DNA from: Pelagimonas sp.
GTDB lineage: Bacteria; Pseudomonadota; Alphaproteobacteria; Rhodobacterales; Rhodobacteraceae
Direction: 5' to 3'
NCBI GenBank assembly: GCA_025210265.1
Contig: JAOASD010000028.1
Coordinates: 1-40,516 of the forward strand
DNA: 40,516 bases
Position 1 is the stretch's first letter, and each line of letters begins with the position of its first letter. Positions 14,269 to 23,118 of the stretch are shown in pieces. Made by a program: the position numbers and the translations under genes. The notes beneath the pieces were generated by a model, which made no database searches, was not told the origin of the DNA, and worked only from the letters and a program-made list of their open reading frames with translations.

Positions 14269-16032
14269 ATGAACAAATTCGTCGCTACGGTTGCGATGGG
14301 TCTGATGGCAGCCGGTGCTGCGCAGGCAGAAGTGACCGAGGACATGCTGGCCAATGACCAGAGCATGACCAATCAGGTTGTGACCAACGGGATGGGGCGC
14401 CACCTGCAACGCTATTCGCCGCTGGATACGCTGAACAAGGACAATGTGAAAAACCTTGTGCCGGCCTGGGCCTTTAGCCTTGGGGGTGAAAAGCAGCGCG
14501 GTCAGGAAACTCAGCCGCTGGTCTATGATGGTGTGATGTATATCACCGGGTCGTATTCGCGCCTGTATGCGATTGACATCAAGACCGGCAAAGAGCTGTG
14601 GCAATATGATGCCCGCCTGCCCGAAGGCATCCTGCCCTGCTGTGACGTGATCAACCGCGGTGCGGCGCTGTATGGTGACAAGATCATCTTTGGCACGCTG
14701 GATGCGCGGATTGTGGCGCTGAACAAAGACACTGGCGATGTGGTCTGGCGCGACAAGATCGACGATTACAAGGCTGGCTATTCCTACACGGCCGCGCCTC
14801 TGATCGTGAACGGTCTGGTTGTGACCGGCAATTCGGGTGGTGAATTTGGCATTGTTGGCTCGGTTCAGGCGCGCGATGTGAACACCGGCGATCTGGTCTG
14901 GGAACGCCCCGTGATCGAAGGCCATATGGGCACGCTGAACGGCGAAGAATCCACCATGACCGGCACGCTGAACGCGACCTGGCCGGGCGATATGTGGAAA
15001 ACCGGTGGTGGCGCGACCTGGCTGGGCGGATCCTATGATGCGCGCACCGATACGCTGATCTTTGGCGCGGGCAACCCGGCCCCCTGGAACAGTTGGTTGC
15101 GCGATGCGGGCCAGAACAATGACGGGTCGGGTGACAACCTGTATGCGGCCTCGCGGATCGGCATCAACCCCGCCGATGGTGAAATCAAATGGCATTTCCA
15201 GACCACCCCGCGTGAGGGCTGGGATTATGACGGCGTGAACGAAGTGGTCGCCTATAATGACCGCGACGGCAACCAGCGCCTGGCCACGGCAGACCGCAAC
15301 GGGTTCTTCTATGTTCTGGATGCGGCGGATGGCGGGTTTGTCGGTGCGACCCCCTTTGTCAAAGACATCTCCTGGGCTGAGGGCATCGACGAAAACGGTC
15401 GTCCGATCTTTAACGAAGCCAACCGCCCCGGTGATCCGTCCAAGGCCGCCGATGGCAAAAAAGGCGAAGTCGTCTTTGCATCGCCCTCTTTCCTGGGTGG
15501 CAAGAACTGGATGCCCATGGCGTTTTCGCAGCGCACTGGCAATTTCTATGTGCCGTCCAACGAATGGGGCATGGATATCTGGAACGAACCGGTCAGCTAT
15601 AAAAAGGGCGCGGCCTATCTGGGCTCGGGCTTTACCATCAAGCCCAATTACGAAGACCATATCGGCAGCCTGAAGGCCATCGACCCCGACACGCTGGAAG
15701 TGGTCTGGGAAGCCAAGAACGACGCGCCGCTTTGGGGTGGTGTGATGACCACTGCGGGCGGTCTGGTGTTCTACGGCACACCCGAAGGCGAATTCCTGGC
15801 GCTGGATGATGAAACCGGTGAGGTTCTGTGGTCCTTCCAGACCGGGTCCGGCATTGTCGGCCAGCCGATCACCTGGGAACAGGATGGCGAACAATATGTG
15901 TCGATCATCTCTGGCTGGGGTGGCGCGGTGCCGCTTTGGGGTGGTGAAGTGGCCAAAAAGGTCAGCTACCTGAACCAGGGCGGCCTGCTGTGGACCTTCC
16001 GCCTGCCCAAGGAACTGGCCGCGGCCAACTGA
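14269..16032 (+). CDS. exaF: PQQ-dependent alcohol dehydrogenase, lanthanide type (ExaF/PedH-like)
   Basis: A 587-residue periplasmic quinoprotein with a signal peptide ending AAQA-EVTED and an eight-bladed propeller of W-motifs. Visible active-site elements are the vicinal Cys pair Cys124-Cys125 (ILPCCD), metal ligands Glu192 (GGEFG) and Asn269 (GAGNPAPWN), and catalytic Asp319 in WDYDG. The extra Asp321 two residues later marks enzymes that use a lanthanide instead of calcium. Flanking sequence ([22 protein letters not shown]) is closer to ethanol-type ExaF/PedH than to XoxF methanol dehydrogenases, so broad alcohols and aldehydes are likely substrates. GGGAGGAAGATC precedes the ATG. It is monocistronic with a strong terminator. 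No PQQ biosynthesis gene is in the window. Confidence 0.93.
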   Translation: MNKFVATVAMGLMAAGAAQAEVTEDMLANDQSMTNQVVTNGMGRHLQRYSPLDTLNKDNVKNLVPAWAFSLGGEKQRGQETQPLVYDGVMYITGSYSRLYAIDIKTGKELWQYDARLPEGILPCCDVINRGAALYGDKIIFGTLDARIVALNKDTGDVVWRDKIDDYKAGYSYTAAPLIVNGLVVTGNSGGEFGIVGSVQARDVNTGDLVWERPVIEGHMGTLNGEESTMTGTLNATWPGDMWKTGGGATWLGGSYDARTDTLIFGAGNPAPWNSWLRDAGQNNDGSGDNLYAASRIGINPADGEIKWHFQTTPREGWDYDGVNEVVAYNDRDGNQRLATADRNGFFYVLDAADGGFVGATPFVKDISWAEGIDENGRPIFNEANRPGDPSKAADGKKGEVVFASPSFLGGKNWMPMAFSQRTGNFYVPSNEWGMDIWNEPVSYKKGAAYLGSGFTIKPNYEDHIGSLKAIDPDTLEVVWEAKNDAPLWGGVMTTAGGLVFYGTPEGEFLALDDETGEVLWSFQTGSGIVGQPITWEQDGEQYVSIISGWGGAVPLWGGEVAKKVSYLNQGGLLWTFRLPKELAAAN

Positions 16033-16058
16033 TCTGACCCAGATCCCTGATACGACGA

Positions 16059-16085
16059 CGCCCGAGCTTTGGCTCGGGCGTTTTT
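16059..16085 (+). terminator. Rho-independent terminator of the quinoprotein gene
   Basis: CGCCCGAGC (16059-16067) pairs with GCTCGGGCG (16072-16080), a perfect 9-bp stem with a TTTG loop, followed by TTTTT. It lies 27 bases after the stop codon. Confidence 0.93.
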
Positions 16086-16139
16086 ATTTGGGATCCTGTG
16101 ATTTTCATGGGGCGGCCATGCAGCACGCCCTGCCTTGTC

Positions 16140-17591
16140 TCAGCCCCCTTCCAGCGTGGCAAAGGCCTTGTGCCAATGGCCAGCGCGCAGATCCTCTGAC
16201 GAAATCCAGACCTGATATTTACCGCAATCCCCGAACATCCACATCAGGGATTTGCTGGTGGCGGCTTCGAATAACAGCACCTTGTCACGATGTTCCTGGG
16301 CAGCGTTCTGGACGTTTTCCCCATAGCCCAAGGCCTGATGGGAATAGCTGCCCCAGATCATATCGGCCGCAAGGGTCCGTATCTGGTCAGGCATGTCGCC
16401 CAATCCGGTTTCCCCATCACATAGTAGGGTCAGATCATCCACACAGGCGTATAACCCATCTCCCAGTAGCGATCTGGTCTTGAAATCCGGGTCTTTGGCC
16501 CCAAGATCCGCCGGGACAAATCGACCAAGCCCCAGACGTTTTAACCATCTGGCTTTGCGCCCATTGGCGCGCAGCCCATTGCGCAGTCGCGCCGCCGCAT
16601 GAACCCGCCACCGCGCTTTGACCCAGGCCTGAAACGCCTGTCGATCCTGTTCAGGCACCGCGTCATGGGGTGGCTGCGCGCAGGCTTTTTCCCGCCAGGC
16701 CAGGGCCTCTTGCTGGGTTTTCTTGATCTGCGCGGTGCCATCTTCGCACCAGCTTCGTGCGCCGGGAAAACAATCAATGAAGAACAGGGCCAACCCGCCC
16801 CAGGTCAGCGGAAAGGTCTCGGGCAGCCGTGGCAGGCTGGGATCGAGGTCCGACGTCACTGGACGCCGCGGCGAAAATTCTGACTTGGGATCCAGAAAGG
16901 GGGCGCTGTCGGTATATGCCCTTGGTCCTTGTGCAAGCGCCTGGCGGCGCTGCGCCACATCCCGCCCAAAGACATCGGCCAGGGCTGCCTGTCTGTGTGC
17001 GGCCAGCGCGTCTTGTATCGGGGATATGTCCTCGAACCCGTCGGGATAGGTCTGACGACGGGTTTGCCGATCATAGACAATGCGCGGCATCGGCAGATCC
17101 CTGGCCGGGATCATGTCCATGGCATATTTGGGGTAGTGATCCAGCTCTAGAACCCTGGGCCCTTTTTGACGGAGATAATTGAAAACCGATCCGGAAAAGA
17201 TCAAATCATAATAGGCCTTTGCCATGCGCAGCGGCCCTGACGGTTGGTGTTTTATCAGCGCCGTGCCGTCGGGCCAGTATTCAACCACGGGCAATTGCGT
17301 GGTCCCGGTTTCAGTACAGGTCAGATCGTAGAAAAAGACCAACAGACCTGACACCGGCAGGCCCTCGGGCAAATCCACACCGGCCGCCGCCAGTTCGGCA
17401 AGGTCGATCTGTGCCAGAAAGGGCATATCGCCATGGTCAGGATGCTGAGGCCAGGGGGCGCCCTGCCCGCGCAGCGGATAGCCGCCAAACCAGCTGCGCC
17501 GCTGTTCCGCACCCTGCCACAATGCAGGGCGCAGCAGAATGCAGGGACGTTCATATTGGTCGATATAAGCCGTTACTTTATCTGTCATCAT
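16140..17591 (-). CDS. DUF1963 (YwqG-like) protein
   Basis: A 483-residue cytoplasmic protein. The N-terminus (ERPCILLRPALWQGAEQRRSWFGGYPL, PFLAQIDLAEL, GLLVFFYDL) and the C-terminus (GYGENVQ, MWMFGDCGKYQVWISSEDLRAGHWHKAF) match the two ends of the DUF1963 family. A less conserved middle of about 250 residues is inserted between them. The molecular function of the family is not established. It lies 40 bp downstream of the HerA-like ATPase on the same strand and may share its transcript. The ribosome binding site is weak, and two adjacent Met codons make the exact start uncertain by one residue. Confidence 0.75.
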   Translation of the reverse strand: MMTDKVTAYIDQYERPCILLRPALWQGAEQRRSWFGGYPLRGQGAPWPQHPDHGDMPFLAQIDLAELAAAGVDLPEGLPVSGLLVFFYDLTCTETGTTQLPVVEYWPDGTALIKHQPSGPLRMAKAYYDLIFSGSVFNYLRQKGPRVLELDHYPKYAMDMIPARDLPMPRIVYDRQTRRQTYPDGFEDISPIQDALAAHRQAALADVFGRDVAQRRQALAQGPRAYTDSAPFLDPKSEFSPRRPVTSDLDPSLPRLPETFPLTWGGLALFFIDCFPGARSWCEDGTAQIKKTQQEALAWREKACAQPPHDAVPEQDRQAFQAWVKARWRVHAAARLRNGLRANGRKARWLKRLGLGRFVPADLGAKDPDFKTRSLLGDGLYACVDDLTLLCDGETGLGDMPDQIRTLAADMIWGSYSHQALGYGENVQNAAQEHRDKVLLFEAATSKSLMWMFGDCGKYQVWISSEDLRAGHWHKAFATLEGG

Positions 17592-17631
17592 AGCACCATT
17601 TAACTTTGTCTTTCACTTTCACTGGGGGGCT

Positions 17632-19176
17632 TTAGCGCCCCTTGAACAGCCCGCCCAGAATGCCGCGCACGATGCGGCGGCCGGTGGTTCCGGTCAGTTC
17701 CTTGACAACCATGTCCTGCATGGCCTGGCCAAAACTTTTGCCGCGCGACCGGGTGCTGCGCGAGGTTGACCGCCGAACCCGGCTGCCGGAATAGCGCCGC
17801 GCGGCGCTGTATTCGCGCTGCATTGCGGGCATGTCGTCCTCTTGTGCCTCCAGCTCGTCGGCCTCTTTTGCGGCGGCCTCGGCGCGGGTTTTCAGGATTT
17901 CATAGGCCGAGCGCCGATCCAGCGGGGTGTCATATTTCCCCGCCATATCCGAGCCCGCCAGAACATCCGCGCGTTCCGCATCAGAAATCGGCCCCAGCTG
18001 TGACGCAGGCGGACGGATCAGCGTGCGCTGCGCCATGCCGGGCACGCCTTTCTTTTGCAGAACCGAGGTCACGGCCTCGCCCACGCCAACCTCGCGGATC
18101 GCGGTTTCAATGTCGAAATCGGGATTGTCACGATAGGTTTCCGCCGCCAGTTTCAGCGCCCGCTTGTCCCGCGCGGTAAAGGCCCGGAGCGCGTGCTGCA
18201 CGCGGTTGCCCAGCTGGCCCAGAATGTCTTCGGGAATGTCATCGGGGTTTTGGGTGATGAAATAAACCCCCACCCCTTTGGAGCGGATCAGCCGCGCGAC
18301 CTGTTCCACCTTATCGACCAGCGCCTTGGGCGCATCGTCAAACAGCAGATGGGCCTCGTCGAAAAAGAACACCAGCTTGGGTTTGTCGGGGTCGCCGACC
18401 TCGGGCAGCTCTTCGAACAGCTCGGACAAAAGCCACAACAGGAAGGTCGCATAAAGGCGCGGCGCGGCCATCAGTTTGTCGGCAGCCAGAATATTCACCC
18501 GCCCCCGGCCATCGGCATCACAGCGCATCAGGTCGGACAGCTCTAGCGCCGGTTCGCCAAAGAACCCCGCGCCGCCCTCGTTTTCCAGCACCAGCAGGCG
18601 GCGCTGAATCGCCCCGATCGAGGCAGGCGAAATCGTGCCATAGCGCAGCATCAGATCGGCGCGGTTTTCGCCAATCCAAACCAGCAGCGCGCGCAGATCC
18701 GACAGATCCAGCAGCGGCAGCCCCTCTTCATCCGACAGGCGGAAGGCGATGTTGAGGATGCCTTCCTGTGCTTCGGACAATTCCAGCAGCCGGGCCAGCA
18801 AAAGCGGCCCCATTTCGGCCAGGGTTGTGCGGATCGGGTGGCCCTGATTGCCAAACAAATCCCAGAACGTCACGGGAAACGCGCCATAGGTAAAATCGTC
18901 AAAGCCGATTTTGCCGTTTCGTTCCATAAAGGGGGCGTGCAGCTTGCCCTCGGGGGTGCCGGCTTTGGCCAGACCGGACAGATCGCCCTTTACATCGGCC
19001 ATAAAGACCGGGACGCCCGCCGCAGAAAAGCCTTCGGCCAGGATTTGCAGCGTCACGGTTTTGCCTGTGCCCGTGGCCCCGGCGATCAACCCGTGGCGAT
19101 TGGCGTATTTCAGCGAAAGATGCTGTTTTTCCGCGTAATCAGCCCCTGCGCCCCCCAGAAAGATACCATTTGTCAT
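17632..19176 (-). CDS. HerA-like ATPase, DUF853 (YjgR) family
   Basis: A 514-residue P-loop ATPase of the HerA/FtsK superfamily. Walker A is GATGTGKT at residues 33-40 and Walker B is LVFFFDEAHLLF. The stretches GVPVFMADVKGDLSGLAKAG, YFITQNPDDIPEDILGQLGNRVQHALRAFTARD and a basic Ser/Arg-rich C-terminus ending in GRRIVRGILGGLFKGR are typical of DUF853. Family members are predicted DNA-translocating helicases, but the physiological role is unclear. I chose the ATG at 19176 (MTNGIFLGG) over one at 19224, since AGGGTGG precedes it and homology begins there. No NurA nuclease gene is adjacent, so it is not a classic HerA-NurA pair. Confidence 0.88.
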   Translation of the reverse strand: MTNGIFLGGAGADYAEKQHLSLKYANRHGLIAGATGTGKTVTLQILAEGFSAAGVPVFMADVKGDLSGLAKAGTPEGKLHAPFMERNGKIGFDDFTYGAFPVTFWDLFGNQGHPIRTTLAEMGPLLLARLLELSEAQEGILNIAFRLSDEEGLPLLDLSDLRALLVWIGENRADLMLRYGTISPASIGAIQRRLLVLENEGGAGFFGEPALELSDLMRCDADGRGRVNILAADKLMAAPRLYATFLLWLLSELFEELPEVGDPDKPKLVFFFDEAHLLFDDAPKALVDKVEQVARLIRSKGVGVYFITQNPDDIPEDILGQLGNRVQHALRAFTARDKRALKLAAETYRDNPDFDIETAIREVGVGEAVTSVLQKKGVPGMAQRTLIRPPASQLGPISDAERADVLAGSDMAGKYDTPLDRRSAYEILKTRAEAAAKEADELEAQEDDMPAMQREYSAARRYSGSRVRRSTSRSTRSRGKSFGQAMQDMVVKELTGTTGRRIVRGILGGLFKGR

Positions 19177-19239
19177 GAAACCACCCTTTTTACCTGCAAG
19201 TCTGCGCTCGCACCGAACATACATCCTTAACCTCTTGAT

Positions 19240-19336
19240 GCCAGTCTGTTCACTGTCCGGGATGACATGTCCTCTCCTATCCCGGATTGACTTCCTCCCT
19301 GTCAGACTGGCCGCGCCCTATGGCGCGGTTTTTTTT
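19240..19336 (+). ncRNA. Candidate small RNA with anti-Shine-Dalgarno loops (CcsR/cuckoo-like)
   Basis: Three hairpins follow each other. Hairpin 1 is TCCGGGA (19256-19262) with TCCCGGA (19280-19286), and its 17-base loop contains CCTCTCC. Hairpin 2 is TGAC (19288-19291) with GTCA (19301-19304), and its loop is exactly TTCCTCCCT. Hairpin 3 is CCGCGCC (19311-19317) with GGCGCGG (19322-19328) followed by eight T. Pyrimidine loops of the CCUCCC type in front of a terminator are the hallmark of the CcsR/cuckoo small RNAs of alphaproteobacteria. The 5' end is a guess, and I see no clear promoter. It also lies antisense to the 5' leader of the HerA-like gene. Confidence 0.55.
19311..19336 (+). terminator. 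Terminator of small RNA candidate 1
   Basis: CCGCGCC-ctat-GGCGCGG followed by eight T residues is a textbook intrinsic terminator. No protein gene ends upstream of it on this strand. Confidence 0.85.
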
Positions 19337-19416
19337 GATCCTGGCGCACCCGGCCAAGGTAATAATTTTGCAAGGAAAAAAACCCTGTTGACCGATGCGC
19401 GCGGATTGCGTAGCGT

Positions 19417-19495
19417 CCTGATCAATGACAAAGTCGGCCGGTCCGACAGGGAGAGATACGGAAAGGGGCTGGATACGGCCCCTTTCCTTTTTTCT
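19417..19495 (+). ncRNA. Second small RNA candidate
   Basis: A hairpin GTCGG-ccggt-CCGAC (about 19432-19446) is followed by AGGGAGAG and then a strong terminator. A possible promoter is TTGACC, a 17-base spacer, then TAGCGT just upstream of about 19417; the -10 is poor. The purine stretch AGGGAGAG is complementary in type to the CCTCCC loops of candidate 1, so pairing between them is conceivable. It could instead be an attenuated leader of the IalB gene. Confidence 0.35.
19460..19493 (+). terminator. Terminator of small RNA candidate 2
   Basis: GGAAAGGGGC (19460-19469) and GCCCCTTTCC (19478-19487) form a perfect 10-bp stem with an 8-base loop, followed by six T residues. Confidence 0.88.
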
Positions 19496-19667
19496 GCTGG
19501 CGCATCGTGATTTTGTCAGGCATTTTCCATATTTTCAGGCCCGCACCGGCCAGCGCAGCGGCGGCAATCCGCAAAGCCAGCGCAAGGTCAGGGATTTTCG
19601 CCCTGACACGCCTTTTGCCCCGTGTTAAGCCCTTGGCAAGGTGAGTACAGGATTTCAGAGGAATTCC

Positions 19668-20273
19668 ATGATCAGAACGCTTCTTCTTCTGTCGGTTATG
19701 GCAGGTCTGGGCGCGGCCCCCGCATTGGCGCAGGAAAACACAACGCCGGAGAGCGGCACATCGACCAATATCGGTGGCGAACTGGATCTGGGCGAAGACG
19801 CCAGCGCCGCTGCAGGCAGCCAGCCAGAAACCTATATCAAAGAGGTCCACGGCGACTGGTCCATGCAATGTCTGCGCGTCGAAGGCCGCGATGATGTCTG
19901 CCAGATGTATCAGCTGCTGAATGACGAAAATGGGGCCAGCGTGGCCGAAGTGTCGATTTTCCAGCTGGCAGGTCAGGGCCGGGCTGTGGCCGGGGGCACG
20001 TTTGTTGTGCCGCTGGAAACGCTGCTGACCCAAAAGCTGACCGTGTCGGTCGATGGCGGTCAGGCACGTCGTTATGATTACAGCTTTTGCGCCCCGATTG
20101 GCTGCTATGCCCGCGTTGGTTTCACCGCCGAAGACATCGCCCGCTTTAAGGCCGGTGCCAAGGCGACCGTGACTCTGGTGCCCGCTCTGGCACCGGATCA
20201 GAAGGTCAGCGTGGAAATGTCCCTGACCGGCTTTACCGCCGCCTATGACAAAACCACGCCGCTGAACCAGTAA
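19668..20273 (+). CDS. Invasion-associated locus B (IalB) family protein
   Basis: A secreted 201-residue protein with signal peptide MIRTLLLLSVMAGLGAAPALA and a low-complexity acidic linker (ENTTPESGTSTNIGGELDLGEDASAAAGS). The IalB domain follows, starting at about residue 55 with the signature KEVHGDWSMQC. Conserved Cys residues appear in MQCLR, DVCQMYQ and SFCAPIGCYARVGF. Homologues are periplasmic or outer-membrane-associated and common in Rhodobacterales; the virulence name comes from Bartonella and says little here. CAGAGGAATTCC supports the ATG at 19668. It has its own terminator and stands alone. Confidence 0.88.
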   Translation: MIRTLLLLSVMAGLGAAPALAQENTTPESGTSTNIGGELDLGEDASAAAGSQPETYIKEVHGDWSMQCLRVEGRDDVCQMYQLLNDENGASVAEVSIFQLAGQGRAVAGGTFVVPLETLLTQKLTVSVDGGQARRYDYSFCAPIGCYARVGFTAEDIARFKAGAKATVTLVPALAPDQKVSVEMSLTGFTAAYDKTTPLNQ

Positions 20274-20298
20274 ACCCGGTTTTCAGCCACAGAAGACA

Positions 20299-20327
20299 CC
20301 CTCGGTGCCACCGCATCGGGGGTTTTT
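20299..20327 (+). terminator. Terminator after the IalB gene
   Basis: CCCTCGGTGC (20299-20308) pairs with GCATCGGGGG (20313-20322) with two G-U pairs and a CACC loop, followed by TTTTT. It lies 26 bases after the stop and faces the convergent lpxB end. Confidence 0.85.
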
Positions 20328-20361
20328 CTTTGCGCTATCCTGATCTTTGTCGCGATGGCGG

Positions 20362-21522
20362 TCAGTGCCGCGTCGCGTGGCCGGGCAGAGCATTCAGAAC
20401 CGCCTGCGCCGCGCGATCGCCGGGATGCGGCCCGCCCTTGCCCAGACGCTCCATCGTCAGGGCCATGGCAGCGCGCTGATCGGCGGGATCCTGCAGCACC
20501 TGTGCCACCGCCTTGGCGATGGGTTCGGGCTGGCAATTCGTGCCGATGAATTCCGGCACGGCGCGGGTCTCGCTGACCAGATTGACCAATGTGACCGTGT
20601 CCACCAGCAACATGCGCCCGATGATCTGACGGCTGAGCCAGCTCATGTCATAGGCGATGACCATCGGGGTCGCATTCGCCGCCAGTTCCAGCGACACAGT
20701 TCCAGAGGCCGCCAGCGCCACATCCGCTGCGCGAAAGGCAGCGCGTTTCATCGCCCCGTCCGCATCCTCGCGCGGGTCGATCACCAAGGGCGCGCCGGGC
20801 CAGTCGGCCACGGCCTCGCGCACGCTATCCGCCACAGAAGACGCCGCCGGCAGCACCAGCCGAACATCCGGGCGTGCGCTGTGCAGATGCGCGGCCACGT
20901 CGCGGAACACCGGCAAAAGCCGCGCGATTTCCGACCGGCGCGAGCCCGGCAGCAGCAGCGCCATCGGCCCGTCTATGCCTTGTGCTGCGCGGAAAGCCGC
21001 GGCCTCTTCGGTGTTTGCGACCTCGTCCGTCACCACCGGATGGCCAACAAAATCGCATTCCATCCCGGCCTTTTGCATAAAGGGCGGCTCAAACGGCAGC
21101 AAAGCCAGCACCTGATCCACATGGGCCGCCATTTTTTCAGCCCGACCGGGACGCCAGGCCCAGACAGTCGGGGCCACGTAATGCACCACACGCAGATCGC
21201 TGGCCGCCTTGATCAGACGCGCCACGCGCAGGGAAAATTCCGGCAGGTCGATGGTGATCACCACATCGGGCTGCCAGTCCAGCGCCGCATCGGCGGTCTG
21301 ACGAATGCGCGCTTTCAGATGGCGGTATTCGCGCAGGATTTCACCGATTCCCATGATATTGATCTCATCCATGGGAAACAGGCTGTTCAGCCCCTCGGCC
21401 TCCATCAACGGCCCGCCAATGCCGCGAAACTCGATGTCCGGCACAAGGGCGCGCAAGCCGCGCATCAAGGCCACACCCAGCTTGTCACCGGACAATTCAC
21501 CCGCTGTGATAAAGACCTTCAT
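20362..21522 (-). CDS. lpxB: Lipid-A-disaccharide synthase
   Basis: A glycosyltransferase family 19 enzyme of 386 residues. It joins UDP-2,3-diacylglucosamine and lipid X (2,3-diacylglucosamine 1-phosphate) to give the lipid A disaccharide on the inner face of the inner membrane. Visible features are the N-terminal MKVFITAGELSGD, EFRGIGGPLMEAEGL, HYVAPTVWAWRPGRAEKM, FVGHPVV and LLLPGSRRSEI. The start at 21522 overlaps the lpxI stop as ATGA, which supports it over an in-frame ATG at 21546. It is the last gene of the bamA-skp-fabZ-lpxA-lpxI-lpxB run and converges on the IalB gene. Confidence 0.97.
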   Translation of the reverse strand: MKVFITAGELSGDKLGVALMRGLRALVPDIEFRGIGGPLMEAEGLNSLFPMDEINIMGIGEILREYRHLKARIRQTADAALDWQPDVVITIDLPEFSLRVARLIKAASDLRVVHYVAPTVWAWRPGRAEKMAAHVDQVLALLPFEPPFMQKAGMECDFVGHPVVTDEVANTEEAAAFRAAQGIDGPMALLLPGSRRSEIARLLPVFRDVAAHLHSARPDVRLVLPAASSVADSVREAVADWPGAPLVIDPREDADGAMKRAAFRAADVALAASGTVSLELAANATPMVIAYDMSWLSRQIIGRMLLVDTVTLVNLVSETRAVPEFIGTNCQPEPIAKAVAQVLQDPADQRAAMALTMERLGKGGPHPGDRAAQAVLNALPGHATRH

Positions 21523-22325
21523 GTCATGTCCCTTTCGCGCACCCACAGCGCCAGACCGGTTTCAGACAGCCGCGCAAGCACTTGATCCTGCTGTAAAATC
21601 ATCACGCCCCCGGCTTCGATCACCAGCGCAGACAGCCCCGCGCGGGCAGCAGCACTGACCGTATCCGGCCCGATCACCGGCAGGTCGGCGCGGCGGTCCT
21701 GACCGGGTTTGGGGGCTTTGTAGAAAACCCCTGAACCTGTCTGAGACGCCGTAAGCCCTGCCAGCATGGCATCGGTGCCCGCATCATCCTCGCGCGCAAT
21801 CACGGCCCCGTCGCGGATCACGCAGCTTTGCCCCAGATCCTGCGCGCCCTGCTGGGCGCTGATCTGATCGCCAAGCGCAGCATCCCGTGCGGCAGTGTCC
21901 GGCAGATCCCCGATCACACCGGGCGCGGGCAGTAGATCCGGCGCGGCCTCATGTGCGCCCAGTACCTTCAGACCCGCATCTTCGAACAGTCCCATGACAA
22001 TGCGCAGCGCGCCATCATCGCCGCGTTTCAGCGCGCGCAGCACCGCAGGCACCAAAGGCAGGGTGCGCAGATCCAGATTTTTCCAGGACAGCGCAGGACG
22101 ATCCACTGCACCACATAAACAGACGCGGTCCACCCCGGCGCGCCGCAGATCGCGCAGCAGGCTGCCTAGCCGTTCCACCCGGAAGGTCAGATCGGGGCGC
22201 AGGTGATCCGGCCCCTGCCCTTCCAGTGCGCAGATCAGCGGAGGCGACTCGCCCGCCTGTGCCCGCGCCGCGACCACCGCATCCGGCAGCGCACCGCGCC
22301 CGGCGATCAGCGCCAGCCGCCCCAA
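21519..22325 (-). CDS. lpxI: UDP-2,3-diacylglucosamine pyrophosphatase LpxI
   Basis: A 268-residue enzyme of the former DUF1009 family. It cleaves UDP-2,3-diacylglucosamine to lipid X and UMP, replacing LpxH in most alphaproteobacteria. Visible features are the N-terminal LALIAGRGALP, the VCLCGAVDRP strand and the C-terminal half with DLPVIGPDTVSAAARAGLSALVIEAGGVMIL, which matches the family catalytic domain. It lies four bases downstream of lpxA and overlaps lpxB by four bases, exactly where pathway logic expects it. Confidence 0.95.
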   Translation of the reverse strand: MGRLALIAGRGALPDAVVAARAQAGESPPLICALEGQGPDHLRPDLTFRVERLGSLLRDLRRAGVDRVCLCGAVDRPALSWKNLDLRTLPLVPAVLRALKRGDDGALRIVMGLFEDAGLKVLGAHEAAPDLLPAPGVIGDLPDTAARDAALGDQISAQQGAQDLGQSCVIRDGAVIAREDDAGTDAMLAGLTASQTGSGVFYKAPKPGQDRRADLPVIGPDTVSAAARAGLSALVIEAGGVMILQQDQVLARLSETGLALWVRERDMT

Positions 22326-22329
22326 AGCC

Positions 22330-23118
22330 TCAACCCGGCGTCAGGAAAGACCGGTCGCTATCCCCAAGGATAAAGCTCACGATCTCGCGCACATAGTCGC
22401 TGCTGGTTTCATCGCCCAAGCGGCGGGCGCGTTCCTGGAAAGACCCTTCGCCCTGCGCCAGCATCTGGAAGGCCGCGCGCAGCGCGGTGATGTCCGCGCG
22501 ATCCACGCCGCGGCGCTTTAGCCCGACCAGGTTCAGCCCGTCCAGCTTGCCGCGCGGGGCCTGCACCAGACCGTAAGGGATCACGTCATTGGTCACCATG
22601 GTCACAGCGCCGATAATCGCGCCCCGCCCGATACGCACCCATTGATGCACGCCCGACAGGCCGCCGATGATCACGTCATCCTCGATCACGCAATGCCCGG
22701 CCAGCGCGGCATTGTTCACCACAATCACCCGGTCACCCACGATCACGTCATGCGCCACATGGCAACCCGCCATGAACAGCCCGTCATCGCCGACCTTGGT
22801 CAGACCGCCACCACCCTCGGTGCCGGTGTTCATGGTGACATGTTCGCGGATGCGGTTGCGCTCGCCAATGATCAGTTCGCTGGCCTCGCCCTTGAATTTC
22901 AGATCCTGCGGGATCTCGCCAATCACGGCAAAGGGAAAGATCACGGTGTCAGAGCCAACCCGCGTGCGGCCTGTGACAACCACGTGGGATTTCAACTCGA
23001 CCCGAGGGTGCAGCACCACATCAGGACCGATATGGCAGAACGGGCCGATGATACAGCCTTCGCCAATCTGCGCCCCGTCTTCGATCACGGCTGAGGGATG
23101 GATCTGGCTCGCGCTCAT
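22330..23118 (-). CDS. lpxA: UDP-N-acetylglucosamine O-acyltransferase
   Basis: A 262-residue left-handed beta-helix acyltransferase. It transfers an R-3-hydroxyacyl chain from acyl carrier protein to UDP-GlcNAc, the first step of lipid A synthesis. Hexapeptide repeats run through residues 5-190 ([29 protein letters not shown] and onward). The catalytic-loop region [24 protein letters not shown] is present, as is a C-terminal helical domain. The start overlaps the fabZ stop by four bases and the end lies four bases from lpxI, so coupling is tight. Confidence 0.97.
   Translation of the reverse strand: MSASQIHPSAVIEDGAQIGEGCIIGPFCHIGPDVVLHPRVELKSHVVVTGRTRVGSDTVIFPFAVIGEIPQDLKFKGEASELIIGERNRIREHVTMNTGTEGGGGLTKVGDDGLFMAGCHVAHDVIVGDRVIVVNNAALAGHCVIEDDVIIGGLSGVHQWVRIGRGAIIGAVTMVTNDVIPYGLVQAPRGKLDGLNLVGLKRRGVDRADITALRAAFQMLAQGEGSFQERARRLGDETSSDYVREIVSFILGDSDRSFLTPG

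Larger units (their letters stand above)
19177..19667. other. Gene-free gap carrying two plus-strand small RNA candidates
   Basis: The 491 bases between the HerA-like gene (minus) and the IalB gene (plus) hold no convincing protein gene. They contain two strong plus-strand terminators (19311-19336 and 19460-19493) that no upstream plus-strand gene explains. Each is preceded by further hairpins, as described in the two ncRNA entries. The last ~170 bases are the leader and promoter region of the IalB gene. Confidence 0.6.

Noticed and set aside
14179-15894. 571-codon minus-strand frame opposite the quinoprotein gene
   Set aside because: Shadow frame; the plus strand encodes all quinoprotein active-site residues.
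17632-19176. HerA-NurA DNA repair or defence module
   Set aside because: No NurA nuclease, SIR2 or other defence partner is adjacent; the sequence is of the DUF853 type and its neighbour is DUF1963.
19175-19510. 111-codon plus-strand frame over the small RNA region
   Set aside because: It runs through two intrinsic terminators, lacks a ribosome binding site and has no protein-like composition.
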